A stretch of DNA of 21,858 nucleotides from Veillonellaceae bacterium (GCA_900765165.1 CAAFQR010000037.1:1-21858); one strand, 5' to 3'. Shown: positions 7,418 through 16,067, counted from the stretch's first letter. Translations and numbers: made by a program. Notes: a model not told the origin generated them from the letters alone.

Positions 7418-9862
7418 TTAACGCAAATGGCAATTCAATTCTTTCAACGCCGTTACGATAGCTTCGATGTGTTCGTCAACTTCCGTATCGGTCAAGGTGC
7501 CTTCGGTACTGCGGAAGGACAGGCTGTACGCTAAGCTGCGGAAGCCTTCTTCGATGTGAGAGCCTTCATATACGTCGAATACGAAGGCGCGTTCCAGGTT
7601 GTCGCCGCCTTTTTCAGCGATAACACGGCTAATCGCTTCGGAGCTTACGCTCTTCGGTGCTACGATAGCCAAGTCACGGCTCATGCCCGGGAACTTACTT
7701 ACTGGCTGGTAGCGCAATACGTCTTTAACTACTTCTAAGATAGCGGACAAGTCGATTTCGAATAAGAATGCTTTACCGGTTAAGTCGAAATTCTTCGCAA
7801 CTTGCGGATGTAATTCACCTAACACGGCAATGGTTTTACCCTGTGCAGTGTAACGAGCATTTACGCCTGGATGCAAGTACGGTACGTCGCCTTTTTCCAA
7901 GGTCAAGCCTTCAATGCGCAAGGACGTAAGCAAGCCTTCAACGATACCTTTTACATCATAGAAATCAGTATCGCGCTGCGGCAAGCTCCACTGCTGTTCC
8001 GTAACCTTGCCCATCATCACGCCACAAGCCATGTGATGTTCATTCGGAATGTCCGTAATCGGCAAGCTCTTCGGTTCGTACACAGCTGCCGTTTCGAACA
8101 ACCAAATGTCGTGGTTCTTCTGAGACAAGTTACGAAGTGCTGCGTCCAATACGGACGGTACTAAAGTAGTACGCATCAACGGGAATTCATCGGAAATCGG
8201 GTTCAAAATCGGCACTGCCTGGTAACGGCTGTCAGATTCCGGCAAGTTCATCTTCTTCAAGCTATCCTGATGCATGAAGCTGAAGGTGATGATTTCAGAT
8301 AAACCATGTTCAGCCAAGTAATGAGCCGTATCTTTGATGAGCTGTTTGCGCGGGCTCAAGCGGCCGGCAGCGAGATTAGCCCACGGCGTCGTAGTTACGA
8401 TGTTATCATAGCCGTAAATACGTGCTACTTCTTCAGCGATGTCCGGCATACCCGTTACATCATCGCGCCAGGACGGTACAGCGGCGGTCAAGGTGTCGCC
8501 ATCTTTGGTTACCTTGAACGCCAAGGTGCTCAAAATAGAAATCATACGGTCTTCCGGAATGTCCGTGCCCAAGTATTCATTGATGCGTTTTGCCGTGAAT
8601 ACAACGGTGCGGTCCTGGGCCGGCGACGGATATACGTCGATAACACCGGTAGCTACTTCAGCGCCTTCGCAAATCTGCTGCAATAACTGAGCAGCACGAT
8701 CAATAGCGGTCGGCGTTACAGCCGGGTTTACGCCACGTTCGAAACGACCGGATGCTTCGGAGCGCATGCCCAACGCACGAGCAGTACGACGAATGGAAGC
8801 GCCTTTGAAAACAGCGGCTTCGAATACAACGGTGGTCGTGTCATTAGTTACTTCACTATCGAAGCCACCCATAACGCCGGCAACACCAACCGGGCCGTTA
8901 GCATCGGCAATAACGAGCATGGTGTCCGTTAATTCGCGATCCGTGCCATCCAACGTCTTCAATACTTCGCCTTTTTTAGCCAAGCGAGCCGTCAAGCTGT
9001 GACCTGCCAATTTGTCGCCATCGTAAGCATGCATCGGCTGGCCCCATTCGAGCATTACATAGTTCGTAATATCCACTACGTTGTTAATGGGTCGGATACC
9101 GCAGTTACGCAAGCGGTTCTGCAACCACATCGGAGACGGCGCAATTTTCACATTGCGTACCACGCGGCCCATGAAACGATGGCACAATTCAGCATCATCG
9201 ATGGAGATGGATACAGTATCGCTAGCCGGCGCACCGGTTTCCGTTACGGAAACGGACGGCAACGTTACGTCTTTATCCGTCAACACAGCGAATTCGCGGC
9301 TTAAACCAACCATGGAGAAGCAATCCGCACGGTTCGGCGTCAATTCGAATTCATACACCGTATCAGACAAATCCAATACGTCGGTCAACAATTTACCAAT
9401 CGGCGTAGTAGGCGGCAAAATGTAGATGCCTTCTGCTTCTTCCGGCAATACTAAATCCTTCGGAATACCTAATTCGGCAACGGAGCAGAACATGCCTTCC
9501 GATACCTGGCCGCGCAATTTGCCTTTTTTAATTTCAGTACCGTCTGCCAAACGAGATTTGTGGTACGCTACCGGCACAATCTGGCCTACGCGTACGTTCG
9601 TCGCAGCGGTTACAATCTGTTTCGTAGTCGGTTCGCCGTCTTCGGTTAAGCATTCAACCTGGCAAACCTGCAATTTATCGGCATCGGGATGTTTGGTGAT
9701 TTCAACAATCTTCCCGGTATAAATCTTCTTCAAGCCTTTGTCCGGCGTGGTTACTTCTTCTACCGGAATACCTGCCTGGGTCAAGCAGTCGGCTAATTCC
9801 TGAGCCGGTCTAGAGAAATCGATCGGCACTAATTCATTCATCCATGTTAAGCTTGCTTTCAT
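7418..9862 (-). CDS. pheT: Phenylalanine--tRNA ligase beta subunit
   Basis: The beta subunit of the (alpha-beta)2 phenylalanyl-tRNA synthetase, which binds tRNA-Phe and edits mischarged Tyr. At 814 residues it has the long bacterial form. An N-terminal EMAP-type OB fold (about 40-155) is marked by KHPDADKLQVCQVE (57-70); B3/B4 editing and B5 domains fill the middle (QPMHAYDGDKL; VAGVMGGFDSEV; ALGMRSEASGRFERGVNP). The C-terminal ferredoxin-like anticodon-binding domain starts near KFPGMSRDLAIVAP and ends ELNCHLR. The start is fixed by AGGAGG eight bases upstream; the stop codon of pheS (TAG) is part of that ribosome binding site, implying translational coupling. Expression is expected to follow the upstream T-box. 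Confidence 0.98.
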   Translation of the reverse strand: MKASLTWMNELVPIDFSRPAQELADCLTQAGIPVEEVTTPDKGLKKIYTGKIVEITKHPDADKLQVCQVECLTEDGEPTTKQIVTAATNVRVGQIVPVAYHKSRLADGTEIKKGKLRGQVSEGMFCSVAELGIPKDLVLPEEAEGIYILPPTTPIGKLLTDVLDLSDTVYEFELTPNRADCFSMVGLSREFAVLTDKDVTLPSVSVTETGAPASDTVSISIDDAELCHRFMGRVVRNVKIAPSPMWLQNRLRNCGIRPINNVVDITNYVMLEWGQPMHAYDGDKLAGHSLTARLAKKGEVLKTLDGTDRELTDTMLVIADANGPVGVAGVMGGFDSEVTNDTTTVVFEAAVFKGASIRRTARALGMRSEASGRFERGVNPAVTPTAIDRAAQLLQQICEGAEVATGVIDVYPSPAQDRTVVFTAKRINEYLGTDIPEDRMISILSTLAFKVTKDGDTLTAAVPSWRDDVTGMPDIAEEVARIYGYDNIVTTTPWANLAAGRLSPRKQLIKDTAHYLAEHGLSEIITFSFMHQDSLKKMNLPESDSRYQAVPILNPISDEFPLMRTTLVPSVLDAALRNLSQKNHDIWLFETAAVYEPKSLPITDIPNEHHMACGVMMGKVTEQQWSLPQRDTDFYDVKGIVEGLLTSLRIEGLTLEKGDVPYLHPGVNARYTAQGKTIAVLGELHPQVAKNFDLTGKAFLFEIDLSAILEVVKDVLRYQPVSKFPGMSRDLAIVAPKSVSSEAISRVIAEKGGDNLERAFVFDVYEGSHIEEGFRSLAYSLSFRSTEGTLTDTEVDEHIEAIVTALKELNCHLR

Positions 9863-9874
9863 GCTACTAACCTC

Positions 9875-10900
9875 CTAGAACTGCTGCAAGAAACGTACGT
9901 CATCTTCATAGAATAAGCGCAAATCGCCGATGCCGTACAATAACATGGCAATTCGTTCTACGCCCATACCGAACGCAAAACCACTTACTTCATCAGGATC
10001 GTAGCCGTTCAAGCGCAATACATTCGGATGTACCATGCCACAGCCTAAAATTTCAAGCCAGCCGGTGTGCGAGCATACACGGCAACCTTTACCGCCGCAC
10101 ATGCAGCAGGAAATATCTACTTCGGCACTCGGTTCCGTAAACGGGAAGAAGCTGGTGCGGAAACGAACCTTCGTCTGTTCGCCGAAAATGTGGCGCAAGA
10201 AGGATTCCAAGGTGCCCTTCAAGTCAGCGAAGGTAATGCCTTTATCCACTACGAGGCCTTCTACCTGATGGAATACCGGAGAGTGCGTAGCATCGTAGTC
10301 CCAGCGATATACCTTGCCCGGTGCGATAATGCGAACCGGCGAGTTCGGTTCATGGCTCTGAAGCGTGCGAGCCTGTACCGGCGACGTGTGGGTACGAAGC
10401 AATACGGAGTCCGTAATGTAGAAGGAGTCCTGCATGTCGCGGGCCGGATGGTCAGCCGGCAAGTTCAAGCATTCGAAGTTGAAATAATCGCTTTCAATTT
10501 CAGGACCTTCGGCAACGGTGTAACCCATTTTCATAAAGAACGATTCGATCATTTCGTTAACCTGCGTCAACGGATGTAAATGACCTTGGCGCAAATTACG
10601 ACCCGGCAAGGTAATGTCAACAGCTTCTGCTGCCAATCGTTCTTCCATTTCACGAGCTTCAATTTTAGCCTTCGTTTCTTCGATGTAGCCTTCCAAAGCT
10701 TCACGAACCTTGTTAACCAAAGCACCCATCTTCGGGCGTTCTTCCGGCGACAATTTGCCAAGACCTTTTAACAAGGCGGTAACTTCACCTTTTTTGCCCA
10801 AATACTTTACGCGTACATCCTGCAATGCTTGCATGGAGTGTGCAGCTTCATCGATTTGCTGCATCGCTTCGGCTTGCAACGCCTTCAACTTTTCTTCCAT
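9875..10900 (-). CDS. pheS: Phenylalanine--tRNA ligase alpha subunit
   Basis: The catalytic alpha subunit, 341 residues from ATG 10898-10900, the normal length. The start is chosen because AGGAGG lies nine bases upstream and the protein begins MEEKLKALQAEAM, the usual N-terminal coiled coil (about 1-85). The frame can be extended upstream to 11032, but that part is the T-box leader. The class II catalytic core carries HPLTQV and the motif 2 region (VYRWDYDATHSPVFHQVEGL). A Cys-rich insert CCMCGGKGCRVC precedes GWLEILGCGMVHPNVL, and motif 3 is FGMGVERIAMLLYGI near the C-terminus. It sits 12 bases before pheT in a two-gene operon. Confidence 0.98.
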   Translation of the reverse strand: MEEKLKALQAEAMQQIDEAAHSMQALQDVRVKYLGKKGEVTALLKGLGKLSPEERPKMGALVNKVREALEGYIEETKAKIEAREMEERLAAEAVDITLPGRNLRQGHLHPLTQVNEMIESFFMKMGYTVAEGPEIESDYFNFECLNLPADHPARDMQDSFYITDSVLLRTHTSPVQARTLQSHEPNSPVRIIAPGKVYRWDYDATHSPVFHQVEGLVVDKGITFADLKGTLESFLRHIFGEQTKVRFRTSFFPFTEPSAEVDISCCMCGGKGCRVCSHTGWLEILGCGMVHPNVLRLNGYDPDEVSGFAFGMGVERIAMLLYGIGDLRLFYEDDVRFLQQF

Positions 10901-10914
10901 TACGTAAAACCTCC

Positions 10915-10953
10915 TAAAAAAAATAAACCTCCGCCCCGGCAAGGGGCGAAGGT
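10915..10953 (-). terminator. T-box attenuator terminator of pheST
   Basis: On the minus strand CCTTCGCCCC (10943-10952) pairs fully, with one T-G wobble, with GGGGCGGAGG (10928-10937) over a five-base loop. It runs into TTTATTT plus further T residues, directly before the pheS ribosome binding site. It lies just after the T-box sequence and so should be the regulated terminator. Confidence 0.92.
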
Positions 10954-11198
10954 ATAAAATCCGCGGTACCACCCTAATTAGTACTCTTCCTGCCTTAACG
11001 CGACACGACGGCAAGCCTACTAGCGTTTGCACGATTCAGCTTGCAGCTCCAAAAGGAAAGGCATTCCGTTGTCGTCTGCAAAGCTTCCAGCCAAGGCTCT
11101 GCTCTCTGTAAAACGGTGATTAACGGCGCCGATTTTGTCATAGCTACTTTCAAAGACAAGGTCTCTCTGGTAGAAACCTACGTCCTATATTTAAGTTA
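10954..11198 (-). promoter_or_regulatory. T-box riboswitch leader, tRNA-Phe specific
   Basis: The minus strand shows the 14-base T-box core AGGGTGGTACCGCG followed by G, near 10960-10975, just before the attenuator terminator. Further 5' are AGAGAG (near 11105) and GGCTGGAAGC, features of Stem I, and then GGAATGCC followed by TTTCC. Within this, UUC at about 11056-11058 is the best candidate specifier codon, which matches the phenylalanine operon it controls. Uncharged tRNA-Phe is expected to pair with the specifier and with the T-box bulge and to favour the antiterminator. The specifier placement is read from sequence, not from a folded model. Confidence 0.92.
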
Positions 11199-11204
11199 CA
11201 ATAC

Positions 11205-11233
11205 AGTATAGCAAGTTAGAGGGATTCTGTCAA
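11205..11233 (-). promoter_or_regulatory. Predicted sigma-70 promoter of pheST
   Basis: On the minus strand a consensus TTGACA (11228-11233) and TATACT (11205-11210) are separated by 17 bases. The start site would be near 11198, which gives a T-box leader of about 300 bases before pheS. Confidence 0.8.
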
Positions 11234-11296
11234 AAGAAACCTGCTTCTAACCGCTTCATTTCTCCTAAGCGCTAAGCGTGGGAAACGCGTAGTATC

Positions 11297-11743
11297 TTAT
11301 AAACGCCACGGCAACTGCGGCAATTCGTACTTGTCGAGCACGAAGAACGTCCCCGTCGCCATATAGGTCAACTCGCCTAAGCTGTTATAGCAGCGGCAGG
11401 TGCAAACCATGGTGCGGTTGCCATTATGTTCTACATTGGCTACGCCGCGCACCACTTCGCCGGCCTTCATGGACTGCACAAAATTGCCCTTTAATTCCAA
11501 GGTTACTACACTTTTGCTGAGCGTAAAGCACGACGTACCCATCAGCGTATCCGAAAAGCCGAGGAGCACCGCGCCGTGAAGCTGCCCTCTAAAATTGGCA
11601 TGACGACCCGCTTCCGTTTTGAAGGTCATTTCAATATGGCCTAGGTCGCCACCGGTTACCTCAATCGAGTTGCATGCTTCATAGGTATTTCGTGAACGCA
11701 GCATGTTGAAATAATCAACCAACGTACGCATTTCTTTTTCCAT
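11297..11743 (-). CDS. PaaI-type hotdog-fold thioesterase
   Basis: A 148-residue single-domain hotdog protein. The region FRGQLHGAVLLGFSDTLMG (51-69) matches the PaaI/YbgC-type motif HGGxxxxLxD, with His 56 and Asp 65 as candidate catalytic residues on the central helix. The strands TLELKGNFVQSMKAGEVVRGVANVEHNG follow as in acyl-CoA thioesterases. The acyl substrate cannot be predicted. The start has GGAGG five bases upstream. It lies about 100 bases downstream of the radical SAM gene and may share its transcript; no separate promoter or terminator is convincing. Confidence 0.82.
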   Translation of the reverse strand: MEKEMRTLVDYFNMLRSRNTYEACNSIEVTGGDLGHIEMTFKTEAGRHANFRGQLHGAVLLGFSDTLMGTSCFTLSKSVVTLELKGNFVQSMKAGEVVRGVANVEHNGNRTMVCTCRCYNSLGELTYMATGTFFVLDKYELPQLPWRL

Positions 11744-11802
11744 GTATGCCTCCTTCGCTCCCTACTCCATCCTGTGAAATAATCTGAACGCAGCCGTTCT
11801 AC

Positions 11803-11823
11803 GAAGCGCTTTTGTAGCGCTTC
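11803..11823. repeat. Perfect 8-bp hairpin between radical SAM and thioesterase genes
   Basis: GAAGCGCT (11803-11810) and AGCGCTTC (11816-11823) form a perfect stem over a five-base loop, 20 bases after the radical SAM stop codon. There is no T-run on the minus strand, so a classic intrinsic terminator is not supported. It could pause transcription or protect the 3' end. Confidence 0.5.
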
Positions 11824-11842
11824 ACTTCGACTGTAATACTCG

Positions 11843-12838
11843 TTACTTAATCTTATGTGTGCTGTATTTACACCACGGTTCTTCCGCTAAATAATCGCCG
11901 CCGGTGTAATAATAGGCTCTGGCACGGCAACCTCCGCAAATGTCATAGTGCTTGCACACACCGCAGGACCCCTTCGGCTTTTCCTTGCGGAACTGACGGA
12001 AAATTTCGTCATTGCGCCACAATTCATCAAACGGTGTTTCGCGCACATTGCCGGACACAACCGGTAAATACGGGCACGCCTGTACATCGCCTATAGGACT
12101 AATTATACAGTAACTGATGCCGGCCAAACAACCACGGCTATAGCGCAAATGGAGCCCTTGGTCCTGGGCGATACGCATGAACTGCGGTGCGCAGGTGGGT
12201 TTTATTTCAACGGACGTGTGCTTCTGCTTTTCCATAAGCGCCGTCAACAAACCTTCGTATTCGTCGGTGTGAAGCGTTGTTTCTTCGATTTCCTTGCCAC
12301 GGCCCGTAGGCACCAAGAAGAACACGTGATGGCCCTTGGCGCCATTGGCTTCGCACCAATCTGTCATGTTCAGCACTTCGTTTTTATTCATCTGGGTTAC
12401 GGTCGTGTGAATCTGGAAATCAAGACCACCGGCGCGGCAGTTTTCGATGCCTGCCATGGTCATAGCAAACGCATCCGGATGGCCGCGGAACTCATTGTGA
12501 CGCGCTTCATCGAGGCTGTCTAGGCTAATGCCTACGCGAAGAGCGCCCACTTCCTTCAACGCTTTTACCGTTTCCGGCGTCAGCAATGTACCATTAGTAC
12601 CGAGCACCGGACGCAAGCCTTTTGACGATGCATAGCCAACGAGCTCAATCATATCGGGACGCATGAGCGGTTCGCCGCCACTAAAGATCATAATGCGAAA
12701 ACCGGCCTTCACAATCTGGTCGATTAACGTCTTTGCTTCGGCGGTGGATAATTCCTTCGTCGCCTTATCGCCGGCATCGCGGTAGCAATGCTTACATTTT
12801 AAGTTACACGCCTGTGTGCTATTCCAAGATATTAACAT
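11843..12838 (-). CDS. Radical SAM/SPASM protein, NirJ2-like (heme-related)
   Basis: A 331-residue protein starting MLISWNSTQACNLKCKHCYRDAG. The CxxxCxxC motif (Cys 11, 15, 18) binds the radical SAM [4Fe-4S] cluster, FSGGEP follows as the SAM-binding GGE motif, and the C-terminal SPASM region (CLAGISYC, ACPYLP, CGVCKHYDICGGC, EEPWC) holds auxiliary cluster cysteines. The overall pattern matches the NirJ/AhbC/AhbD group that modifies heme precursors, and most closely, from memory, the NirJ2 proteins of Firmicutes. The precise reaction of NirJ2 is not established. The start at ATG 12836-12838 fits the family; the frame is open to 12970 but that part overlaps a hairpin and the predicted promoter. 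AAGGGG precedes the ATG by about ten bases. No other tetrapyrrole gene is nearby. Confidence 0.82.
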   Translation of the reverse strand: MLISWNSTQACNLKCKHCYRDAGDKATKELSTAEAKTLIDQIVKAGFRIMIFSGGEPLMRPDMIELVGYASSKGLRPVLGTNGTLLTPETVKALKEVGALRVGISLDSLDEARHNEFRGHPDAFAMTMAGIENCRAGGLDFQIHTTVTQMNKNEVLNMTDWCEANGAKGHHVFFLVPTGRGKEIEETTLHTDEYEGLLTALMEKQKHTSVEIKPTCAPQFMRIAQDQGLHLRYSRGCLAGISYCIISPIGDVQACPYLPVVSGNVRETPFDELWRNDEIFRQFRKEKPKGSCGVCKHYDICGGCRARAYYYTGGDYLAEEPWCKYSTHKIK

Positions 12839-12910
12839 GGTGTTGAACCCCTTTTTACCTAAATTATCGCTAGTCTTAGGCGTCCTAAAATCGCCATGAC
12901 TAACAACTAC

Positions 12911-12941
12911 AAAGCCTTGTAGAAAAACACTACAAGGCTTT
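12911..12941 (-). promoter_or_regulatory. Perfect 12-bp hairpin in the leader of the radical SAM gene
   Basis: AAAGCCTTGTAG (12911-12922) and CTACAAGGCTTT (12930-12941) are exact inverted repeats around a seven-base A/T-rich loop. The hairpin starts about ten bases downstream of the predicted start site and ends about 70 bases before the ATG. It lacks a proper T-tract on either strand, so it may be a regulatory or stabilising leader structure or a protein binding site rather than the terminator of the macB operon. Confidence 0.6.
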
Positions 12942-12958
12942 GAAATATACCTTATTCT

Positions 12959-12986
12959 ATTGTATACCATCTTAAGCAGATTGCAA
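12959..12986 (-). promoter_or_regulatory. Predicted promoter of the radical SAM gene
   Basis: On the minus strand TTGCAA (12981-12986) and TACAAT (12959-12964) are 16 bases apart. A weak hairpin (12987-13012, GATAAC/GTTATC with two G-C pairs past a bulge) lies immediately upstream and may mark the 3' end of the macB transcript. Confidence 0.5.
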
Positions 12987-13018
12987 GATAACGGTTTTGA
13001 ATACCTGTTATCAACGAA

Positions 13019-14233
13019 CTATTCGTAATGCAATGCATCAATCGGGTTGAGCTTAGCGGCCTTACGGGCCGGATAGAGACCAAAGATTAAGCCGATGGCC
13101 ATAGAGAAGCCGAAGGACAAGAGAATTGGTCCCATAGAGATAACGGTCTTCATGGACGTGAACGTCGCTATAAGCTTCGACGCGCCGATGCCGACGACGA
13201 TACCGATGAGACCGCCGATAAGGCTTATAACCACCGCTTCGATAAGGAACTGCATAACGATGACGCGATAGGTGGCCCCTAAGGCTTTACGAACACCGAT
13301 TTCACGCGTTCGTTCTGTAACAGATACAAGCATGATGTTCATGATACCAATACCGCCAACGACCAAGGAAATGGCTGCAACGGCACCGAGGAACAAGGTC
13401 ATTGTACCGGTCGTTTCTTCCATAGTCTGCATAACCGTCGCCATGTTACGAACGTTGAAATCATCCATAGCCGGATTTTTAATATTATGGCGTACGCGCA
13501 TAATGTTTTCAATATCTGACTGCAAGCGATTTAAGTCAACGCCATCCTTACCTTTAACGTAAATCATGCGCAGGTAATCAACGCCTTGCAAACGTTCCAT
13601 CCCTGTGGTGTACGGAATATATACCACATCGTCTTGGTCATTACCGAAGCTACCAGAACCCTTCGGTTCCAATACGCCGACAACCTTATACGGATTGTTC
13701 TTAATACGTATATCCTTACCAACCGGATCTTCAGTACCAAACAGGTTCGTTGCTACCGTATTACCAATAACGGCTACACGTTCGCGGCGCTGTACCTGAG
13801 AATCCGTAATAAAACGACCGGATTTTAAAGTCCAGTTATTAATGTACTGGAAGTTACCATTGACGCCCATTACCTGAGTGGTCCAGTTTTTACTAGTGTA
13901 AATCAAAATATAGGACGAACCGGCCGACACTGGTGATGCCATGTCAACGTCAGATAATTTTACAATGGTATTATAATCACCGATTTTCAGCGTTTTCTGC
14001 GAATCCGCTGTCGGTCGCACACCTGGTGTACGCGGTGCGCCTGGGTAAATCATGAGCAAGTTACTACCTAAGCTAGAAATGGAGTCCTGAATCTGCTGGC
14101 GTACGCCATAGCCGATGGACACCAAAGCAATAACGGCAGCAACACCGATGATAATACCTAGCATGGTCAGCAAGGAACGCATTTTATTGGCAACGATGGA
14201 CGCCCATGCCATAAGAAAGCCTTCTTTATACAC
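13019..14233 (-). CDS. MacB-type ABC transporter permease
   Basis: A 404-residue permease. A first membrane helix (about 20-40, LLTMLGIIIGVAAVIALVSI) is followed by a large extracytoplasmic MacB_PCD domain (about 45-270). The last 130 residues form the FtsX-type core with three helices, including GGIGIMNIMLVSVTERTREI, the usual coupling region in this family. MacB-type permeases are mechanotransmitters that drive export of substrates through a periplasmic adaptor rather than moving them through the membrane. I chose GTG 14231-14233 as start because AAGGAGG lies eight bases upstream; GTG 14240-14242 overlaps the ribosome binding site. The gene overlaps the stop of the ATPase gene by a few bases, indicating coupling. 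In this genome the ATPase is a separate protein, unlike E. coli MacB where the two are fused. Confidence 0.93.
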   Translation of the reverse strand: MYKEGFLMAWASIVANKMRSLLTMLGIIIGVAAVIALVSIGYGVRQQIQDSISSLGSNLLMIYPGAPRTPGVRPTADSQKTLKIGDYNTIVKLSDVDMASPVSAGSSYILIYTSKNWTTQVMGVNGNFQYINNWTLKSGRFITDSQVQRRERVAVIGNTVATNLFGTEDPVGKDIRIKNNPYKVVGVLEPKGSGSFGNDQDDVVYIPYTTGMERLQGVDYLRMIYVKGKDGVDLNRLQSDIENIMRVRHNIKNPAMDDFNVRNMATVMQTMEETTGTMTLFLGAVAAISLVVGGIGIMNIMLVSVTERTREIGVRKALGATYRVIVMQFLIEAVVISLIGGLIGIVVGIGASKLIATFTSMKTVISMGPILLSFGFSMAIGLIFGLYPARKAAKLNPIDALHYE

Positions 14234-14951
14234 TAGCGCCACCTCCTTCTAAACCGGTCATGTGCGCGTTCGGACGGTCTTCCAAAATATAACCATCCTT
14301 CAGCACAATGTTGCGGCCTGCATAGGTTGCAATATCCGGTTCATGAGTTACCAAGATAATGGTACGCCCTTCCTTGTACAAATTAGTGAAAATATTCATA
14401 ACATCCACACTGGCCTTGGAATCCAAGTTACCGGTCGGTTCATCGGCCATGATAATGGACGGATCATTGGACAATGCACGTGCAATAGCCACACGCTGAC
14501 GCTGACCACCGGAAAGTTCCGCCGGCAAATGATCAAGACGGTCGCCAAGTCCTAAGGCCGTTAAGAGCTGGGCTGCTCGTTCATTGCGTTCCTTGCGCGG
14601 TACGCCGGCATAGACCATAGGCAGTGCTACGTTTTCCTGCGCCGTCAATTTCGGCAACAGGTTAAAGCTTTGGAATACGAAGCCAATGCGCTTATTGCGC
14701 ACATAGGCTAATTGGTCATCGTTAAGCGATGCCACTTCTTCACCATCCAGCTTATAGGAGCCGGACGTCGGTCTGTCTAAGCAGCCCAGTATGTTCATGA
14801 AAGTCGATTTACCAGATCCGGACGGCCCCATAACAGAGGCAAACTCACCTTCGTAAATGGTAAGGTCAATGCCGTGTAAAACCGGCACCTTCAGCTTGCC
14901 ATTGACGTAGGTCTTGGTAATCCCTTTCAACGAAATAACTTCTTTTTTCAT
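14226..14951 (-). CDS. ABC transporter ATP-binding protein (MacB/LolD type)
   Basis: A 241-residue ATPase with Walker A GPSGSGKST (42-50), Q-loop Gln 93 in FVFQSFNLLP, signature LSGGQRQR (145-152), Walker B SIIMADE (164-170), D-loop GNLDSKAS and H-loop VTHEPD. The extra segment after Walker A (NILGCLDRPTSG) is typical of the MacB/LolD/FtsE subfamily. It energises the permease encoded immediately downstream. TAGGAGG, in which the TAG is the stop codon of the adaptor gene, precedes the ATG, so the three genes are translationally linked. Confidence 0.95.
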   Translation of the reverse strand: MKKEVISLKGITKTYVNGKLKVPVLHGIDLTIYEGEFASVMGPSGSGKSTFMNILGCLDRPTSGSYKLDGEEVASLNDDQLAYVRNKRIGFVFQSFNLLPKLTAQENVALPMVYAGVPRKERNERAAQLLTALGLGDRLDHLPAELSGGQRQRVAIARALSNDPSIIMADEPTGNLDSKASVDVMNIFTNLYKEGRTIILVTHEPDIATYAGRNIVLKDGYILEDRPNAHMTGLEGGGASV

Positions 14952-14960
14952 AGCCGCCTC

Positions 14961-16067
14961 CTAGAACATAGGTCCGCCGGCTTTTTTAGAGCTTGACGAC
15001 GATGATGAAGACGAATTTACATCACCGCTAACGACGATTTCATCGCCTTCGTTAACGCCTTTAACAATCTGAATCATCGTATCACCGGTAATGCCCGTTG
15101 TTACAGAAGTACGTTCCGGCTTACCGTTCTTGATTACGTATACATATTCGCCCAATTTATCAGTACGAACTGCTGCGAGCGGTACAATCAATACATTATT
15201 CTGTTCCTGACCGTGGATTGTAGCACGGGCCGTCATGGTCGGGAAGAAATCAGCGGAATACTGTTCCGGAATGGAAACGCGAACGGTGTAGTACACTACG
15301 CTACTGGACGTAGTACCCATGTTACCCTTAGTACCTAACGCAATATCGCGAACCGTACCGGTATAGGTTTTACCCGGATGGGCATCGACGGTGAAATCAA
15401 CCTTTGCGCCTTTTTTGATGTTACCAATATCCGTTTCATCGACGGTTAAGTAAATTTCAAGCTGACTCAAATCAGCGATAGTAGCAATAATCATCTGCGT
15501 GGAAATACCGGTACTGATGGTCTGACCAGCCTTCAACGGCGTACCAATGATAACGCCGCTCATCGGCGCGGTAATAACAGAATCGGACAACTGTGCTTCT
15601 GCACGGTCATACGCTGCAACGGCTTTATCGTAATTCATCTTAGCCGTATCATACTGTTGCTGGGAAATAGCGCCTTCGCTAAGCAAGGTGCTGTAACGAT
15701 CAAAATCGGCTTTCGTGTTAGCCAACGTAGCCTTCGCATCATCAGCCGTAGCCTGCAACTGGCGGCTATCGATACGAGCGATGACTTCGCCCTTCGTAAC
15801 CTGCTGATTTTCCTTAACATTTACGCTTTCCAAGATACCGGCTACGTTTGTAGAAACATCGACATAGTTAACCGGGTTAATCGTACCGGTGGCACTGATG
15901 TTAGACGAAATATTACCACGGGTTACCGTACCGGTCGTATAGTTGGCCGTCGGCGTTGCCGTTTTATTTTTGTAATAATAATACCCACCAGCAATGAGGA
16001 CAATAATAACGATAATTGACCAAAGCTTCTTGCTGGTGATAATCTCCCGCAACTTTTCCTTGTTCAT
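14961..16067 (-). CDS. MacA/HlyD-type periplasmic adaptor subunit
   Basis: A 368-residue membrane fusion protein. After a short basic tail, residues about 15-32 form an uncleaved membrane anchor; then come a biotinyl-lipoyl-like half, a short coiled-coil hairpin (about 95-150, TLANTKADFDRYSTLLSEGA), the second lipoyl half (APMSGVIIGTPLKAG) and beta-barrel and membrane-proximal domains to the C-terminus. The adaptor should link the MacB-like transporter to an outer-membrane channel; no TolC gene is in the window. The protein ends with nine consecutive Ser encoded by mixed codons, then KKAGGPMF, an unusual tail. First gene of a three-gene operon; AAGGAG precedes the ATG. Confidence 0.92.
   Translation of the reverse strand: MNKEKLREIITSKKLWSIIVIIVLIAGGYYYYKNKTATPTANYTTGTVTRGNISSNISATGTINPVNYVDVSTNVAGILESVNVKENQQVTKGEVIARIDSRQLQATADDAKATLANTKADFDRYSTLLSEGAISQQQYDTAKMNYDKAVAAYDRAEAQLSDSVITAPMSGVIIGTPLKAGQTISTGISTQMIIATIADLSQLEIYLTVDETDIGNIKKGAKVDFTVDAHPGKTYTGTVRDIALGTKGNMGTTSSSVVYYTVRVSIPEQYSADFFPTMTARATIHGQEQNNVLIVPLAAVRTDKLGEYVYVIKNGKPERTSVTTGITGDTMIQIVKGVNEGDEIVVSGDVNSSSSSSSSSKKAGGPMF

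Noticed and set aside
10901..11032. N-terminal extension of pheS by 44 residues
   Set aside because: It covers the T-box core and terminator, and the family start with AGGAGG is at 10900.
12839..12970. N-terminal extension of the radical SAM protein by 44 residues
   Set aside because: It spans a perfect hairpin and the predicted promoter; family members begin at MLISW.
12987..13012. Hairpin after macB as a terminator
   Set aside because: The stem has a bulge and no T-tract follows on the minus strand; kept only as a weak possibility.
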